Both the position numbers and the translations under genes were made by a program. A stretch of 64,000 nucleotides of DNA from Flagellimonas aquimarina (GTDB lineage Bacteria; Bacteroidota; Bacteroidia; Flavobacteriales; Flavobacteriaceae). Each line of letters opens with the position of its first letter. Within the stretch, counting starts at the first letter, position 1. The stretch covers positions 124,001 to 188,000 of the forward strand of contig NZ_QGEG01000004.1 in the NCBI RefSeq assembly GCF_003149745.1. Reading direction: 5' to 3'. Below the pieces are notes generated by a model. That model was not told where the DNA came from. It made no database searches and worked only from the letters and a program-made list of their open reading frames with translations. Shown here piece by piece: positions 1 through 7,799 of this stretch.

Positions 1-660
1 AATTCCAAGTTACTAAAAGAACTATCGGAAAAGGCACCGGGTACATTTCACCACTCTCTTCAAGTAGCTAATCTTGCCGAGGCCGCTGCAAACGAAATCG
101 GGGCTAACGCAATGCTAGTTAGGGTAGGAGCATTGTATCATGATATTGGAAAGATGAGCAAGCCCACTTTTTTCACAGAAAATCAAATAACAAGTGTAAA
201 TCCACATGATGATTTACCACCAAAAGAAAGTGCCAAGATTATTGTTGATCATGTTATCAACGGAATTGAAATAGCAAGAAAGAATAACCTTCCTGATAGG
301 ATAATAGATTTTTTAAGAACGCATCACGGTACAACGTTGGTTTTTTACTTTTATAAAAAGCAGCAAGAACTAGAGCAAGAGGTAAATGAAAAAGATTTTA
401 GATACCCGGGGCCTATTCCATTTTCCAAGGAAACTGCTATTTTAATGATGGCAGATGCAGTTGAAGCGGCTTCCAAAAGCTTAAAGAACCCAACCTATGG
501 TATTATAGACGAATTTGTGGAAAAAATCGTGAAAGGTCAAATGCAGGCAAATCAATTTTTAAATGCCAATATCACACTAAAAGAGATTGAAATGGTAAAG
601 AAAGTTTTAAAACAAAAATTGACCAATATCTACCATTTAAGAGTTGAGTATCCTGAGTAA
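1..660 (+). CDS. 7TM-HD family phosphohydrolase, C-terminal part (5' end outside window)
   Basis: The reading frame is open from the first base, so only the C-terminal HD domain is present. It starts with the conserved EKAPGTFHHSLQVANLAE stretch and continues with YHDIGK. The HH and HD pairs are the metal ligands of the HD phosphohydrolase fold. This wording is typical of the PgpH/7TM-7TMR-HD family, membrane proteins known to hydrolyse c-di-AMP in Firmicutes. The N-terminal extracellular 7TMR-HDED part and the seven membrane segments would lie upstream of the window. An in-frame ATG at 112 would remove the first HD-domain motif, so it is not the real start. Function in flavobacteria is inferred from the family only. 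Confidence 0.85.
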   Translation, partial: NSKLLKELSEKAPGTFHHSLQVANLAEAAANEIGANAMLVRVGALYHDIGKMSKPTFFTENQITSVNPHDDLPPKESAKIIVDHVINGIEIARKNNLPDRIIDFLRTHHGTTLVFYFYKKQQELEQEVNEKDFRYPGPIPFSKETAILMMADAVEAASKSLKNPTYGIIDEFVEKIVKGQMQANQFLNANITLKEIEMVKKVLKQKLTNIYHLRVEYPE

Positions 661-702
661 CTGAACCACTAAAAAATTGTGTTCAAAAAAATTAGAAAAT
701 AG

Positions 703-733
703 TTGCGATGTTACAAATGAAAGGGTATTTTTG
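703..733 (+). promoter_or_regulatory. Bacteroidota-type promoter for tRNA-Ser/tRNA-Pro
   Basis: TTG at 703-705 and TATTTTTG at 726-733 fit the Bacteroidota -33/-7 consensus (TTG, about 20 nt, TAnnTTTG). The element lies about 40 nt upstream of the tRNA-Ser gene, with no other gene between. Confidence 0.65.
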
Positions 734-774
734 CATCCGCGTTTTGCGTAGGTTCATAGATAGATAAGATTATT

Positions 775-858
775 GGAGAGGTGCCGGAGTGGTAACGGAG
801 CAGATTGCTAATCTGTCGACGCGTAAGTGTCGCATGGGTTCGAGTCCCATTCTCTCCG
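775..858 (+). tRNA. tRNA-Ser (anticodon GCT)
   Basis: The acceptor stem GGAGAGG pairs with TCTCTCC. The anticodon arm is GCAGA-TTGCTAA-TCTGT with anticodon GCT, there is a long variable arm as in type II tRNAs, and the TPsiC arm contains GGTTCGAGTCC. Discriminator base G fits serine. A 3' CCA is not fully encoded. Confidence 0.95.
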
Positions 859-888
859 CAATTTTCTTTTAAAATAAGATAACCAATT

Positions 889-963
889 CGGGGTGTAGCG
901 TAGCCCGGTTATCGCGCCGCGTTTGGGACGCGGAGGTCGCAGGTTCGAATCCTGCCACCCCGA
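889..963 (+). tRNA. tRNA-Pro (anticodon TGG)
   Basis: The acceptor stem CGGGGTG pairs with CACCCCG. The anticodon arm CCGCG-TTTGGGA-CGCGG gives anticodon TGG, and the TPsiC arm is GCAGG-TTCGAAT-CCTGC. The gene lies 30 nt after tRNA-Ser and probably shares its transcript. CCA is not encoded. Confidence 0.95.
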
Positions 964-975
964 CTTTTAACATTT

Positions 976-1016
976 AAACCCTGATAATCTATCGATTATT
1001 GGGGTTTCTTGTTTTT
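976..1016 (+). terminator. Intrinsic terminator after the tRNA-Ser/Pro pair
   Basis: The arms at 976-989 and 994-1007 form a 14-bp stem (two G-U pairs) around the loop TATC, followed by a T-rich run (cttgtttttattcttttt). Confidence 0.8.
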
Positions 1017-1125
1017 ATTCTTTTTATGATGCCAAATATAGTCTACATACTAAGTGTCAGAAAGTATGGAGACAAATACACTACCTGACTTAAAAATTGT
1101 ATTTTTAAGATCATCTATTTTGATT

Positions 1126-1779
1126 ATGATTGTCCACCACTTCGGAGAAGGAAACTCGCTCTTAAATCAATTTATTGCAGAAATCAGGGATGTTGAAATC
1201 CAAAAAGATGCAATGCGTTTTCGCAGAAATATTGAACGCATCGGCGAGATTCTAAGTTACGAACTAAGTAAGTCACTAAATTATCAGGGCACAGTGGTAA
1301 AAACCCCTTTCGGGAGCAAAGAGATGTCGCTGCCCACAGATAGGTTGGTGCTTTGTTCAGTATTACGAGCGGGATTACCCTTGCATCAAGGAATGTTGAA
1401 TTATTTTGATGGATCTGAAAATGCATTCATTTCGGCCTATCGTCATCATCGGGGAGATGAAGATGCTTTTGAGGTTATCGTCAAATACTTTGCGGCACCT
1501 TCTTTAGCCGGCAAAACTTTGGTACTCACTGATCCTATGTTGGCTACAGGAAAGACTTTGGAAAACGTTTTTAAATCCTTGAAGGAACATGGTGAACCGA
1601 AGCAGATTCATATCCTTTCCGTAATAGGTTCAAAAGCAGGAATAGAGCATATCAAGAAAGTTTTTCCAGAAAACACTCATTTATGGATTGCGGCCATTGA
1701 TGAAAAGCTAAACAACAGAGGTTATATTCTACCAGGAATAGGTGATGCAGGTGATTTGGCATTTGGAGAGAAGCTATAG
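1126..1779 (+). CDS. upp: Uracil phosphoribosyltransferase
   Basis: This cytosolic pyrimidine-salvage enzyme makes UMP from uracil and PRPP. The type I PRTase signature LVLTDPMLATGKTL contains the PRPP-binding loop, and the uracil-binding C-terminus (GYILPGIGDAGD) is intact. The ATG at 1126 is chosen because family members start with M-x-(I/V)-HHF. An in-frame ATG at 1054 would add 24 residues with no resemblance to the family. With the 1126 start the protein is 217 residues, the normal length. It stands alone between tRNA genes and an unrelated lipoprotein gene, so operon context says nothing further. Confidence 0.93.
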   Translation: MIVHHFGEGNSLLNQFIAEIRDVEIQKDAMRFRRNIERIGEILSYELSKSLNYQGTVVKTPFGSKEMSLPTDRLVLCSVLRAGLPLHQGMLNYFDGSENAFISAYRHHRGDEDAFEVIVKYFAAPSLAGKTLVLTDPMLATGKTLENVFKSLKEHGEPKQIHILSVIGSKAGIEHIKKVFPENTHLWIAAIDEKLNNRGYILPGIGDAGDLAFGEKL

Positions 1780-1911
1780 ACAATTTTTATTCCTTTTAAA
1801 ATTAAAGGATCATTCTGTTAATTTTAAAGAACAAAGAACAGTGTCATTTGCATTTATTTATATTCAAAAGAACTCAAATGAAGTCTGCTGGATTATTAAA
1901 CCTTTATATAA

Positions 1912-3063
1912 ATGAAGAACAATATTAGACCTATATCATGGTTGGTGATAATCTTTTTGGTGACTTTCCATTTTAGCTGTAAAGAACAACATAAAAAGGA
2001 AACCAGCAGCAAAAATTCAAAATTACTTGAAGAATCAGGTTTTGATGAAATTGAAAGAGCACTACTTACAGAGGTGCCTAATGGAATAGAAACCCCTATA
2101 GGCATGGTCTGGGTTCCTGGCGCTAAATTTACCAGAGGTGCGGTTGCTCTGGATAAAATGGCCATGAGCCATGAGGGGCCACCCCACACCGTTGCTGTAG
2201 ATGGGTTTTTTATGGATATAACTGAAGTGACCAACAAGCAGTTTAAAAGATTTGTAGAGGAAACGGGCTATATTACAACCTCAGAAAGAGATATCGATTG
2301 GGAAGAATTAAAAAAACAGCTTCCAGAGGGAACACCCAAACCACATGATACTATTTTACAGCCTGGATCGCTCACCTTCAAAAAAACAAAAGAATCAGTA
2401 TCTAATCTTTATGATTTTTCTCAATGGTGGGGATGGACCATTGGAGCGGATTGGAAACACCCAAATGGACCAAAAAGTTCTATTGAAGGAAAAGAGAATT
2501 ACCCTGTTGTACATATTTCTTATGAAGATGCAAAGGCGTATTGCGATTGGGCAGGCAGAAGACTACCAACCGAAGCTGAGTGGGAACTGGCTGCTTGGGG
2601 AGATAAAAGAAATTCCATTTTTTTCTGGGGCAATGATATTGCGCTCTTAAATAAAAATGCAAACACATGGGAAGGGGAGTTCCCAGTAGAAAATACTCAA
2701 GAAGATGGATTTGAAGCAAGTGCACCTATAAAATCATACGCTCCAAATAGTTTGGGTCTTTATGATATGGCAGGAAACGTATGGGAATGGACCAGCGATT
2801 GGTACAATACCTATTACTACCAAAAACAAGCCGATAACATCAAAGTGCCTTTAAACCCACAAGGACCCATTTCTCCTTATAACCAGCAAAACCCATATGT
2901 TAAAGAAAAAGTAATGAAAGGTGGATCGTTTTTGTGCAGTGCATCTTACTGTGCCAGTTACAGAGTTTCTGCGCGCATGGCCACAAGCATTGATTCATCT
3001 CTGGAACATTTGGGCTTTAGAACCGTTGTGACTTCTCAAATGTTACAAGAACAAACTAAATGA
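1912..3063 (+). CDS. FGE-sulfatase domain (SUMF1-like) lipoprotein
   Basis: The protein has 383 residues. A signal peptide ends in a lipobox (FHFSC, Cys about residue 23), so it is probably anchored in the outer membrane or periplasm. From about residue 60 the whole FGE-sulfatase domain can be followed: MVWVPGAKF, FFMDITEVTNKQF, RRLPTEAEWELAA, GNVWEWTSDWY and the C-terminal GGSFLC..SYC...SARM....HLGFR. Cys342 and Cys347 correspond to the two copper-binding active-site cysteines of true formylglycine-generating enzymes. Most bacterial relatives lack them, so this could be an active sulfatase-maturing enzyme. No sulfatase gene is visible nearby. Relatives without sulfatase activity (for example GldJ/GldK-type gliding lipoproteins) share the fold, but the cysteine pair argues against that. 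Confidence 0.85.
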   Translation: MKNNIRPISWLVIIFLVTFHFSCKEQHKKETSSKNSKLLEESGFDEIERALLTEVPNGIETPIGMVWVPGAKFTRGAVALDKMAMSHEGPPHTVAVDGFFMDITEVTNKQFKRFVEETGYITTSERDIDWEELKKQLPEGTPKPHDTILQPGSLTFKKTKESVSNLYDFSQWWGWTIGADWKHPNGPKSSIEGKENYPVVHISYEDAKAYCDWAGRRLPTEAEWELAAWGDKRNSIFFWGNDIALLNKNANTWEGEFPVENTQEDGFEASAPIKSYAPNSLGLYDMAGNVWEWTSDWYNTYYYQKQADNIKVPLNPQGPISPYNQQNPYVKEKVMKGGSFLCSASYCASYRVSARMATSIDSSLEHLGFRTVVTSQMLQEQTK

Positions 3064-3077
3064 ACATCAAATTAGAT

Positions 3078-4067
3078 TCAAGAATCACTTAAAATATCAA
3101 ACTGAAAAACGGTCTCATTCAGATAAAGTTGACCTGGTCTTAGTATACTCGATGGAAAATGGGGGTGACTTGTTGCATCAGGAAAATTCTGTGTTTCAAA
3201 ACAGATTGCAGGATATTTTTTATAGCTTCTGTTATTGGAGTAATTAAGGTCTGGAAGATATTTTGGCGTAAAAATAACGATAGCGGGTTGGTTTGTATAA
3301 ATGTTCATGCAAATACCATTAGAAGTTGAAAAAAGCATAGCAACATTGAATTGTGTTGGTTCTAAGATAAATGTGTCGTCGATACCTGCAAAACCTTCTT
3401 TTTCAATTAGAGACTTTTCACCATAATCAAATCGGGTTCCTTTAGATGGTATTATGCTTCCGGTAGGAAGCAAACGGTTGTCCACTTCTAAATATGAATG
3501 ACTGTGAACTTGTAAATGATGCTTTAAGATGCTTCCACATCCTTCTAAGTTGAAATATGAGTGGTTTGTTAAGTTTATTACCGTGGTTTTATCGGTGGTT
3601 CCTTCATAGGTTATTTTTAAGGTATTGGATTCCATCAACTCATAGTTTACGGATACATGAAGATTTCCAGGATAATTTTCTTCCAAATGCTCACTTATAT
3701 AGGAAAGTTTGACCGATGAGTTTTTACCATTGATTACCGTATCAATATTCCAGAATTTTTTATCAAAACCTTGTTTTCCGCCATGTAAGTGTGCCCCATT
3801 TTGGTTATAAATGGGATATTCCTGGTTTTCTATTGCCATTACTCCTCCAGAGATTCTACCGGCATGCCTTCCAACGGTAGCACCTAGCAAGAGGTGATGA
3901 TCCAAATAACTTTGCTTGGTATATTCTTCTGGCGATTCCAGTCCTACTACTACATTGATTAGATTCCCATTTTTATCCGGAATTTTCAAAGACAGTATGG
4001 TGGCTCCATAGTTGGAAATTTGCAGTATTGCTCCATTTGAATTGCTCAGTGTCACAATTTCTAGCAT
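3078..4067 (-). CDS. galM: Aldose 1-epimerase (galactose mutarotase)
   Basis: It interconverts alpha and beta anomers of aldoses, feeding the Leloir pathway. The 329-residue GalM fold shows the substrate-binding GRHAGRI segment, the NLTNHSYFNL motif with the catalytic His, and the C-terminal FETQNFPDA stretch carrying the catalytic Glu. There is no signal peptide, so it is cytosolic. It is convergent with the FGE-like gene (14 nt between stops). No galactose operon surrounds it, so it is a stand-alone housekeeping copy. Confidence 0.92.
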   Translation of the reverse strand: MLEIVTLSNSNGAILQISNYGATILSLKIPDKNGNLINVVVGLESPEEYTKQSYLDHHLLLGATVGRHAGRISGGVMAIENQEYPIYNQNGAHLHGGKQGFDKKFWNIDTVINGKNSSVKLSYISEHLEENYPGNLHVSVNYELMESNTLKITYEGTTDKTTVINLTNHSYFNLEGCGSILKHHLQVHSHSYLEVDNRLLPTGSIIPSKGTRFDYGEKSLIEKEGFAGIDDTFILEPTQFNVAMLFSTSNGICMNIYTNQPAIVIFTPKYLPDLNYSNNRSYKKYPAICFETQNFPDATSHPHFPSSILRPGQLYLNETVFQFDILSDS

Positions 4068-4186
4068 AGCACATTTGAATTTTTGCAGATCAAAACCTAC
4101 AAATGAAAGAATTATTGAATTTTCAAGATAGCTATTTTGAACATTTTGATTTTTTTAAATGTATTTTAATAATTGACTTTATTTAA

Positions 4187-4218
4187 TTGGACATTAATTA
4201 ATGTTAATTGTATATTTG
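4187..4218 (+). promoter_or_regulatory. Promoter of tRNA-Arg
   Basis: TTG at 4187-4189 and TATATTTG at 4211-4218 are 21 nt apart and match the Bacteroidota -33/-7 consensus. They lie just upstream of the tRNA. Confidence 0.7.
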
Positions 4219-4231
4219 CAGCCGCAAAATA

Positions 4232-4308
4232 GGTCGCATAGCTCAGCTGGATAGAGCATCTGCCTTCTAAGCAGACGGTCGCAGGTTCGAATCCTGCTGC
4301 GATCACCA
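4232..4308 (+). tRNA. tRNA-Arg (anticodon TCT), CCA encoded
   Basis: The acceptor stem GGTCGCA pairs with TGCGATC (one G-U). The anticodon arm TCTGC-CTTCTAA-GCAGA gives TCT, the TPsiC arm is GCAGG-TTCGAAT-CCTGC, and discriminator A is followed by an encoded CCA at 4306-4308. Confidence 0.95.
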
Positions 4309-4312
4309 CTTG

Positions 4313-4339
4313 AAAACCCCAGTGTTCCTGGGGTTTTTT
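4313..4339 (+). terminator. Intrinsic terminator of tRNA-Arg
   Basis: A 10-bp stem (4313-4322 with 4328-4337) around loop TGTTC runs directly into T residues. The next 234 nt (4340-4573) hold no recognisable gene. Confidence 0.85.
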
Positions 4340-4573
4340 ATTTATCCGAGATCATTCCCTACCTTTAATTTGAATGAAATTTCGCTAAAAACGGATGTTT
4401 TACGCAATTATTTCCGTCTTTTTTCCGTCTCAAAATAGAAATTAAATAAAACTTCTTACTAGGGAAAGTAAACGAACCAAAAAGGGATTTCCCATAATAC
4501 TATTAACTGACCTTTTTTAAGTAAATTTTTGCTGGGAAAGAATTTGAGGTGCTATTAATCCTTTATTTGAACT

Positions 4574-5059
4574 TTAAGAATATGAATTTAGTCTATTGTT
4601 GAGGAATTCAATGAAAACCCTTAATAATCTATTCTCCTCACTTTTAATAAAATTCAGTAATCCAATAATTAGAATTGGAAATAAGAATAGGGCAACCAAG
4701 AAAACAGGGAATTCTATTTTTAGGAAACTTTGAAGTATTAAAAGCATGACAGGTAGAACTATCATAAGCACCAGAAGAAAAGACTTCTTTTTCGTTTTTA
4801 ACTTGATTTCTGTTTTTGAATCCTCCAACTTTGCCAAATTTCCGTAAAAAATAATATCACTTTTGGTATTTGGATAGTTTGTATCAAATACCAAATTAGT
4901 TCCAAACGAAAAATTCAAACTTATCACGAAGCTGTTTTCGGACAGCCATTTGAAATGAAATTTTTTGTTGCCGTCATCCAATAGTTTTTTCAAATCCACT
5001 AAACTGATTTTTACTCCAAGATTTTCCGTTCGGTTATTGAATAATGACTGAAGTTTCAT
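4574..5059 (-). CDS. Hypothetical membrane protein, 161 aa
   Basis: I do not recognise the family. The N-terminal ~90 residues look like a soluble beta-rich domain. A basic linker (KLKTKKKS) leads to two adjacent hydrophobic segments (about residues 94-115 and 119-140) and a short charged tail, so it is probably an inner-membrane protein with a cytoplasmic head. It stands alone in low-GC DNA downstream of tRNA-Arg and is bounded upstream by a structured inverted repeat. That context fits an accessory gene. Confidence 0.55.
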   Translation of the reverse strand: MKLQSLFNNRTENLGVKISLVDLKKLLDDGNKKFHFKWLSENSFVISLNFSFGTNLVFDTNYPNTKSDIIFYGNLAKLEDSKTEIKLKTKKKSFLLVLMIVLPVMLLILQSFLKIEFPVFLVALFLFPILIIGLLNFIKSEENRLLRVFIEFLNNRLNSYS

Positions 5060-5087
5060 CGTTTTTTTGAACTTTGGTAACGGTTTT

Positions 5088-5195
5088 GTGCATGATTAGT
5101 AGCGATTTTGTATGCGTTATTTTCCGGAAAATAAGTTACAAAATAAAAAAGAAAAGCGATTTGAATTAAGACTCAAATCGCTATTACTTATGCAC
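5088..5195. repeat. Imperfect inverted repeat with 21-nt arms
   Basis: The left arm 5088-5108 (GTGCATGATTAGTAGCGATTT) is an imperfect inverted copy of the right arm 5175-5195. A third copy of the inner part lies at 5155-5164. Between them is a palindrome, ATTTTCCGGAAAAT, at 5119-5132. It is flanked by GTAACGG (5077-5083) and GTTGTTGGCAATA (5196-5208). The layout resembles a foldable cassette boundary, but it does not match the classical attC core sites. Confidence 0.6.
5141..5182 (-). terminator. Terminator of the Crp/DoxX/NmrA operon
   Basis: A perfect 10-bp stem (5155-5164 with 5173-5182, 8-nt loop) is followed on the minus strand by a T-rich run (5141-5154). It lies 28 nt after the NmrA-like stop codon. 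Confidence 0.75.
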
Positions 5196-5209
5196 GTTGT
5201 TGGCAATAG

Positions 5210-6049
5210 TTATTGGACACTTACTTGATTCCATATCCCAGTGGCGGCAGTTTGTTTAGCATAGGTATCAAAGTCTTTGGCTGGCCTACCCAACACTTTG
5301 GCAACATCATAAAATACTTCTTGGTTATTTGGGTCACCTAATACTTCTTGGAACAAATAACCAAAGAGCCACACATAAGAATCTGGCAATCCTGCTTTCC
5401 GCATTCCATTCTTGAATTCGCCAATAGAAATGGGTACAAATTGAATCGTTTTTTTGGATGCTTTAGCCATAATTTCAACCACTTCTTTAAAGGTTCTTTT
5501 TTGAGGTCCTGTAACGGTTATGGTTTGTCCATTATACGAATCATCGATTAATACTTTGGTTACCACGTCTGCGATGTCATCCGCGTCCACAAATGGAATT
5601 TCCGCCTCCGGCATTGGCAGTGCAACTACACCATCTAATACAAAATCTAAAAATGCCCCTTCACTAAAGTTTTGATTAAACCACGAAGCCCTAACCAAGG
5701 TGTAATTTAAGCCTGAATTGGCAACGATATCCTCACAAGCTTCGGCTTCAGTTTCCCCTTTACCAGAAAGCAATACTACTTTCTCTAACTCAGCTTCTAA
5801 CGCTTTTTTAGTGAGTGTTGTAATTGCATCTCTAGACCCAGGAACGGCCAAATCTGGATAGTAAACAATATATGCTCTGTCTATATCCTTCAATGCACCT
5901 GCATAGGTTTCTTGATTTTCCCAATCAAAAGCTGGTTCTGTTTTTCTTCCCACAACACGAACTTTATGTCCTAACTGAGCTAAATTTTTGGCTACTCGAC
6001 GACCTGTTTTACCTGTTCCTCCGATAACTAAAATGTTTTGTATTTTCAT
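5210..6049 (-). CDS. NAD(P)H-binding NmrA-like / atypical SDR protein
   Basis: The 279-residue protein starts with a Rossmann dinucleotide motif (GGTGKTGRRV, residues 10-19) and a basic residue cluster (VVGRKTE) that favours NADP. The later sequence fits the NmrA-like/azoreductase SDR branch, which lacks the normal catalytic Tyr-x3-Lys. Such proteins act as redox sensors or NAD(P)H:quinone-type reductases. It is the last gene of a minus-strand operon (36 nt after an FMN reductase, then DoxX, an envelope protein and a Crp regulator). The context suggests quinone or electrophile detoxification; the substrate is unknown. Confidence 0.8.
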   Translation of the reverse strand: MKIQNILVIGGTGKTGRRVAKNLAQLGHKVRVVGRKTEPAFDWENQETYAGALKDIDRAYIVYYPDLAVPGSRDAITTLTKKALEAELEKVVLLSGKGETEAEACEDIVANSGLNYTLVRASWFNQNFSEGAFLDFVLDGVVALPMPEAEIPFVDADDIADVVTKVLIDDSYNGQTITVTGPQKRTFKEVVEIMAKASKKTIQFVPISIGEFKNGMRKAGLPDSYVWLFGYLFQEVLGDPNNQEVFYDVAKVLGRPAKDFDTYAKQTAATGIWNQVSVQ

Positions 6050-6085
6050 GTTTTTAAAGTTTAAAAGTTTGTAATTATTCTGTTT

Positions 6086-6625
6086 TTAATTTTTACTCAA
6101 ATGCTTTTCGAAACTTTGAAGTTTCTGGGTTAATTCTTCCCGTAAGACGTGATTATTAATTCCATCATCAGAGAAATTTTCAAAGAAACTAGGCAAGGAA
6201 AAATCCCCAATTACATTAGCGCCTAAGAAGGGAAAGTAGTTAACAGCACCCTGCAATACAGTGGCACCACCTCGACCACCAGGTGAGGTTGCCATTAAGA
6301 GTACGGGTTTCTCTCGCCATACTTTCATATTTGCGCGAGACAACCAGTCTAATGTATTTTTAAATACTGCTGTATAGGTCCCATTGTGTTCTGCTAATGC
6401 AATTATAAATCCGTGGGCTTTGTCAAATAATTCATTGAGTCTTTTAATAGCTATTGGTATGCCATTTTCATCTTCAAAATCAACTCCGTAAATAGGCAGA
6501 ACATAATCGTTTAAGTCGATAGAAATTAGTTCTACATTTTCCATTAAACCAGAAGTATAGGACAACAACCTTTTGTTAATAGATTTCTGACTATTAGTTC
6601 CTGCAATTGTGATTATTTTTTTCAT
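6086..6625 (-). CDS. NADPH-dependent FMN reductase family protein
   Basis: This 179-residue flavodoxin-fold protein belongs to the NADPH-dependent FMN reductase family. The N-terminal IAGTNSQKSINKRL is the FMN-phosphate loop. The conserved EHNGTYTAVFKNTLDWLSR and the TSPGGRGGA loop, which contact the isoalloxazine ring, are both present. It should be a cytosolic dimer that reduces FMN, quinones or azo compounds with NAD(P)H. It lies one nucleotide from the DoxX stop codon, so the two are translationally coupled. Confidence 0.85.
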   Translation of the reverse strand: MKKIITIAGTNSQKSINKRLLSYTSGLMENVELISIDLNDYVLPIYGVDFEDENGIPIAIKRLNELFDKAHGFIIALAEHNGTYTAVFKNTLDWLSRANMKVWREKPVLLMATSPGGRGGATVLQGAVNYFPFLGANVIGDFSLPSFFENFSDDGINNHVLREELTQKLQSFEKHLSKN

Positions 6626-6626
6626 G

Positions 6627-7082
6627 TTATTTAATTTTTGCTATTAAACTATCTATAGACCATTTTCCACTTCCATTTACTAAGACACTTAAAGCGAGAC
6701 CAATAATTAGAAGCGAATATTCGTAACCTTCACCTGCCTGATTTCCAAACCAATTCATAAAAAAACCATGCTCTAACTGTGTAGTGATAATGATTCCTGT
6801 AAACATGCTTGCAAGCGATAAGGCCCAAAATCTGGAGAAGAAGCCAAGAACTAATGAAATAGAGCCAAAAAACTCAATCATTATAACCGAGAAGGCCACA
6901 ATACCAGGCAAACCCATTTGGGTAGTCAATGATTCCATTGTTCCGGAATAGCCATAACCACCAAAGAGTCCCAATAATTTTTGTGCACCATGCGGAAATA
7001 TTACTAAACCGAGCGTCCATCTTGCGATACTAAACCCAATATTGGGATTAGTTTTTAAAAATTGTTTTACTGAATGTTGCAT
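6627..7082 (-). CDS. DoxX family membrane protein
   Basis: The 151-residue protein has four hydrophobic segments and the family's typical N-terminal GLVIFPHGAQKLLGLFGGYGY motif. DoxX-family proteins are small inner-membrane proteins, often co-transcribed with oxidoreductases. One member forms part of a thiol-stress complex with a superoxide dismutase and a sulfurtransferase in mycobacteria. Here it sits between an FMN reductase and an outer-membrane-like protein in a Crp-led operon, so a role in redox stress is inferred. Confidence 0.85.
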   Translation of the reverse strand: MQHSVKQFLKTNPNIGFSIARWTLGLVIFPHGAQKLLGLFGGYGYSGTMESLTTQMGLPGIVAFSVIMIEFFGSISLVLGFFSRFWALSLASMFTGIIITTQLEHGFFMNWFGNQAGEGYEYSLLIIGLALSVLVNGSGKWSIDSLIAKIK

Positions 7083-7104
7083 AATGTTTGATTTTTAAAG
7101 TTGT

Positions 7105-7746
7105 TTATAGAGTTTTACGATAATAGAATCCGAAGGCTAACTTTGAGATTGGTTGAGGCCCAAACTGGTCGAGATCTATACCGATACCGACCTGATGGTC
7201 ATAAATGGACACTCCAACTCTAAGCTGTTGAAAGCTCCTTGAATGCCGTTTAAATTCATTCCAAATGGTTAAGAACTGACCGTTTAACCAGAGGGATATA
7301 TGGTCATTTAGAGGTCTGTTATATTGGATTTGTACAAATACCTCTGCATAGCTAGCACTGTTTTCCTCTGAGTGCGCTACAGTTGGCATGACTACAAATA
7401 ATAGGCATGAATTTTTGAGTGTATACTTGGCAGATAATCTTTCAGAATAGCCAGCAAAGCTGTTATAGTATATGGAAGGACCTAGGCCAATATTTTTGGT
7501 AATATTCCAAAACAATGTGGGTTGTACCCCAACCTCATCAAATTCCTCATTTTCATTTTTAAATTTTTGGAAGAAAGCCAGGGTATTTAGACTTAGTGTT
7601 CCGCTTTTATTTATGGGATAACTTGAGAATAAGGTAAAATCTGTTTTATCAAATCCTGAAAACAATTCTACTTGTGTAAACTGTGCTTGTAAAGGGTTTG
7701 TAAACCCCATGATTAAAAGAGAACTGAAGATGATTATTCTTTTCAT
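7105..7746 (-). CDS. Hypothetical secreted / outer-membrane protein, 213 aa
   Basis: A clear signal peptide ends around LQAQ (residues 19-22). The rest is a series of alternating hydrophobic beta strands ending in FGFYYRKTL, the aromatic C-terminus seen in small outer-membrane beta barrels. No named family is recognised. It lies between the Crp gene (54 nt) and doxX (23 nt) on the same strand and is probably co-transcribed with them. Confidence 0.6.
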   Translation of the reverse strand: MKRIIIFSSLLIMGFTNPLQAQFTQVELFSGFDKTDFTLFSSYPINKSGTLSLNTLAFFQKFKNENEEFDEVGVQPTLFWNITKNIGLGPSIYYNSFAGYSERLSAKYTLKNSCLLFVVMPTVAHSEENSASYAEVFVQIQYNRPLNDHISLWLNGQFLTIWNEFKRHSRSFQQLRVGVSIYDHQVGIGIDLDQFGPQPISKLAFGFYYRKTL

Positions 7747-7799
7747 GCTTCAAAATTCCAATAGGAACGCATGAAAAAAAATGAACTAGTTTAAGACTT

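Noticed and set aside
1054..1125. Longer upp reading frame starting at 1054
   Set aside because: The additional 24 residues do not resemble UPRT N-termini; M-x-V-HHF at 1126 does.
1780..1911. Terminator after upp (TCCTTT…AAAGGA)
   Set aside because: The stem has only 6 bp with an AT-rich loop and no T-run directly after it.
5077..5208. Classical integron attC site
   Set aside because: The ends (GTAACGG, GTTGTTGG) do not fit RYYYAAC/GTTRRRY and no integron integrase is present.
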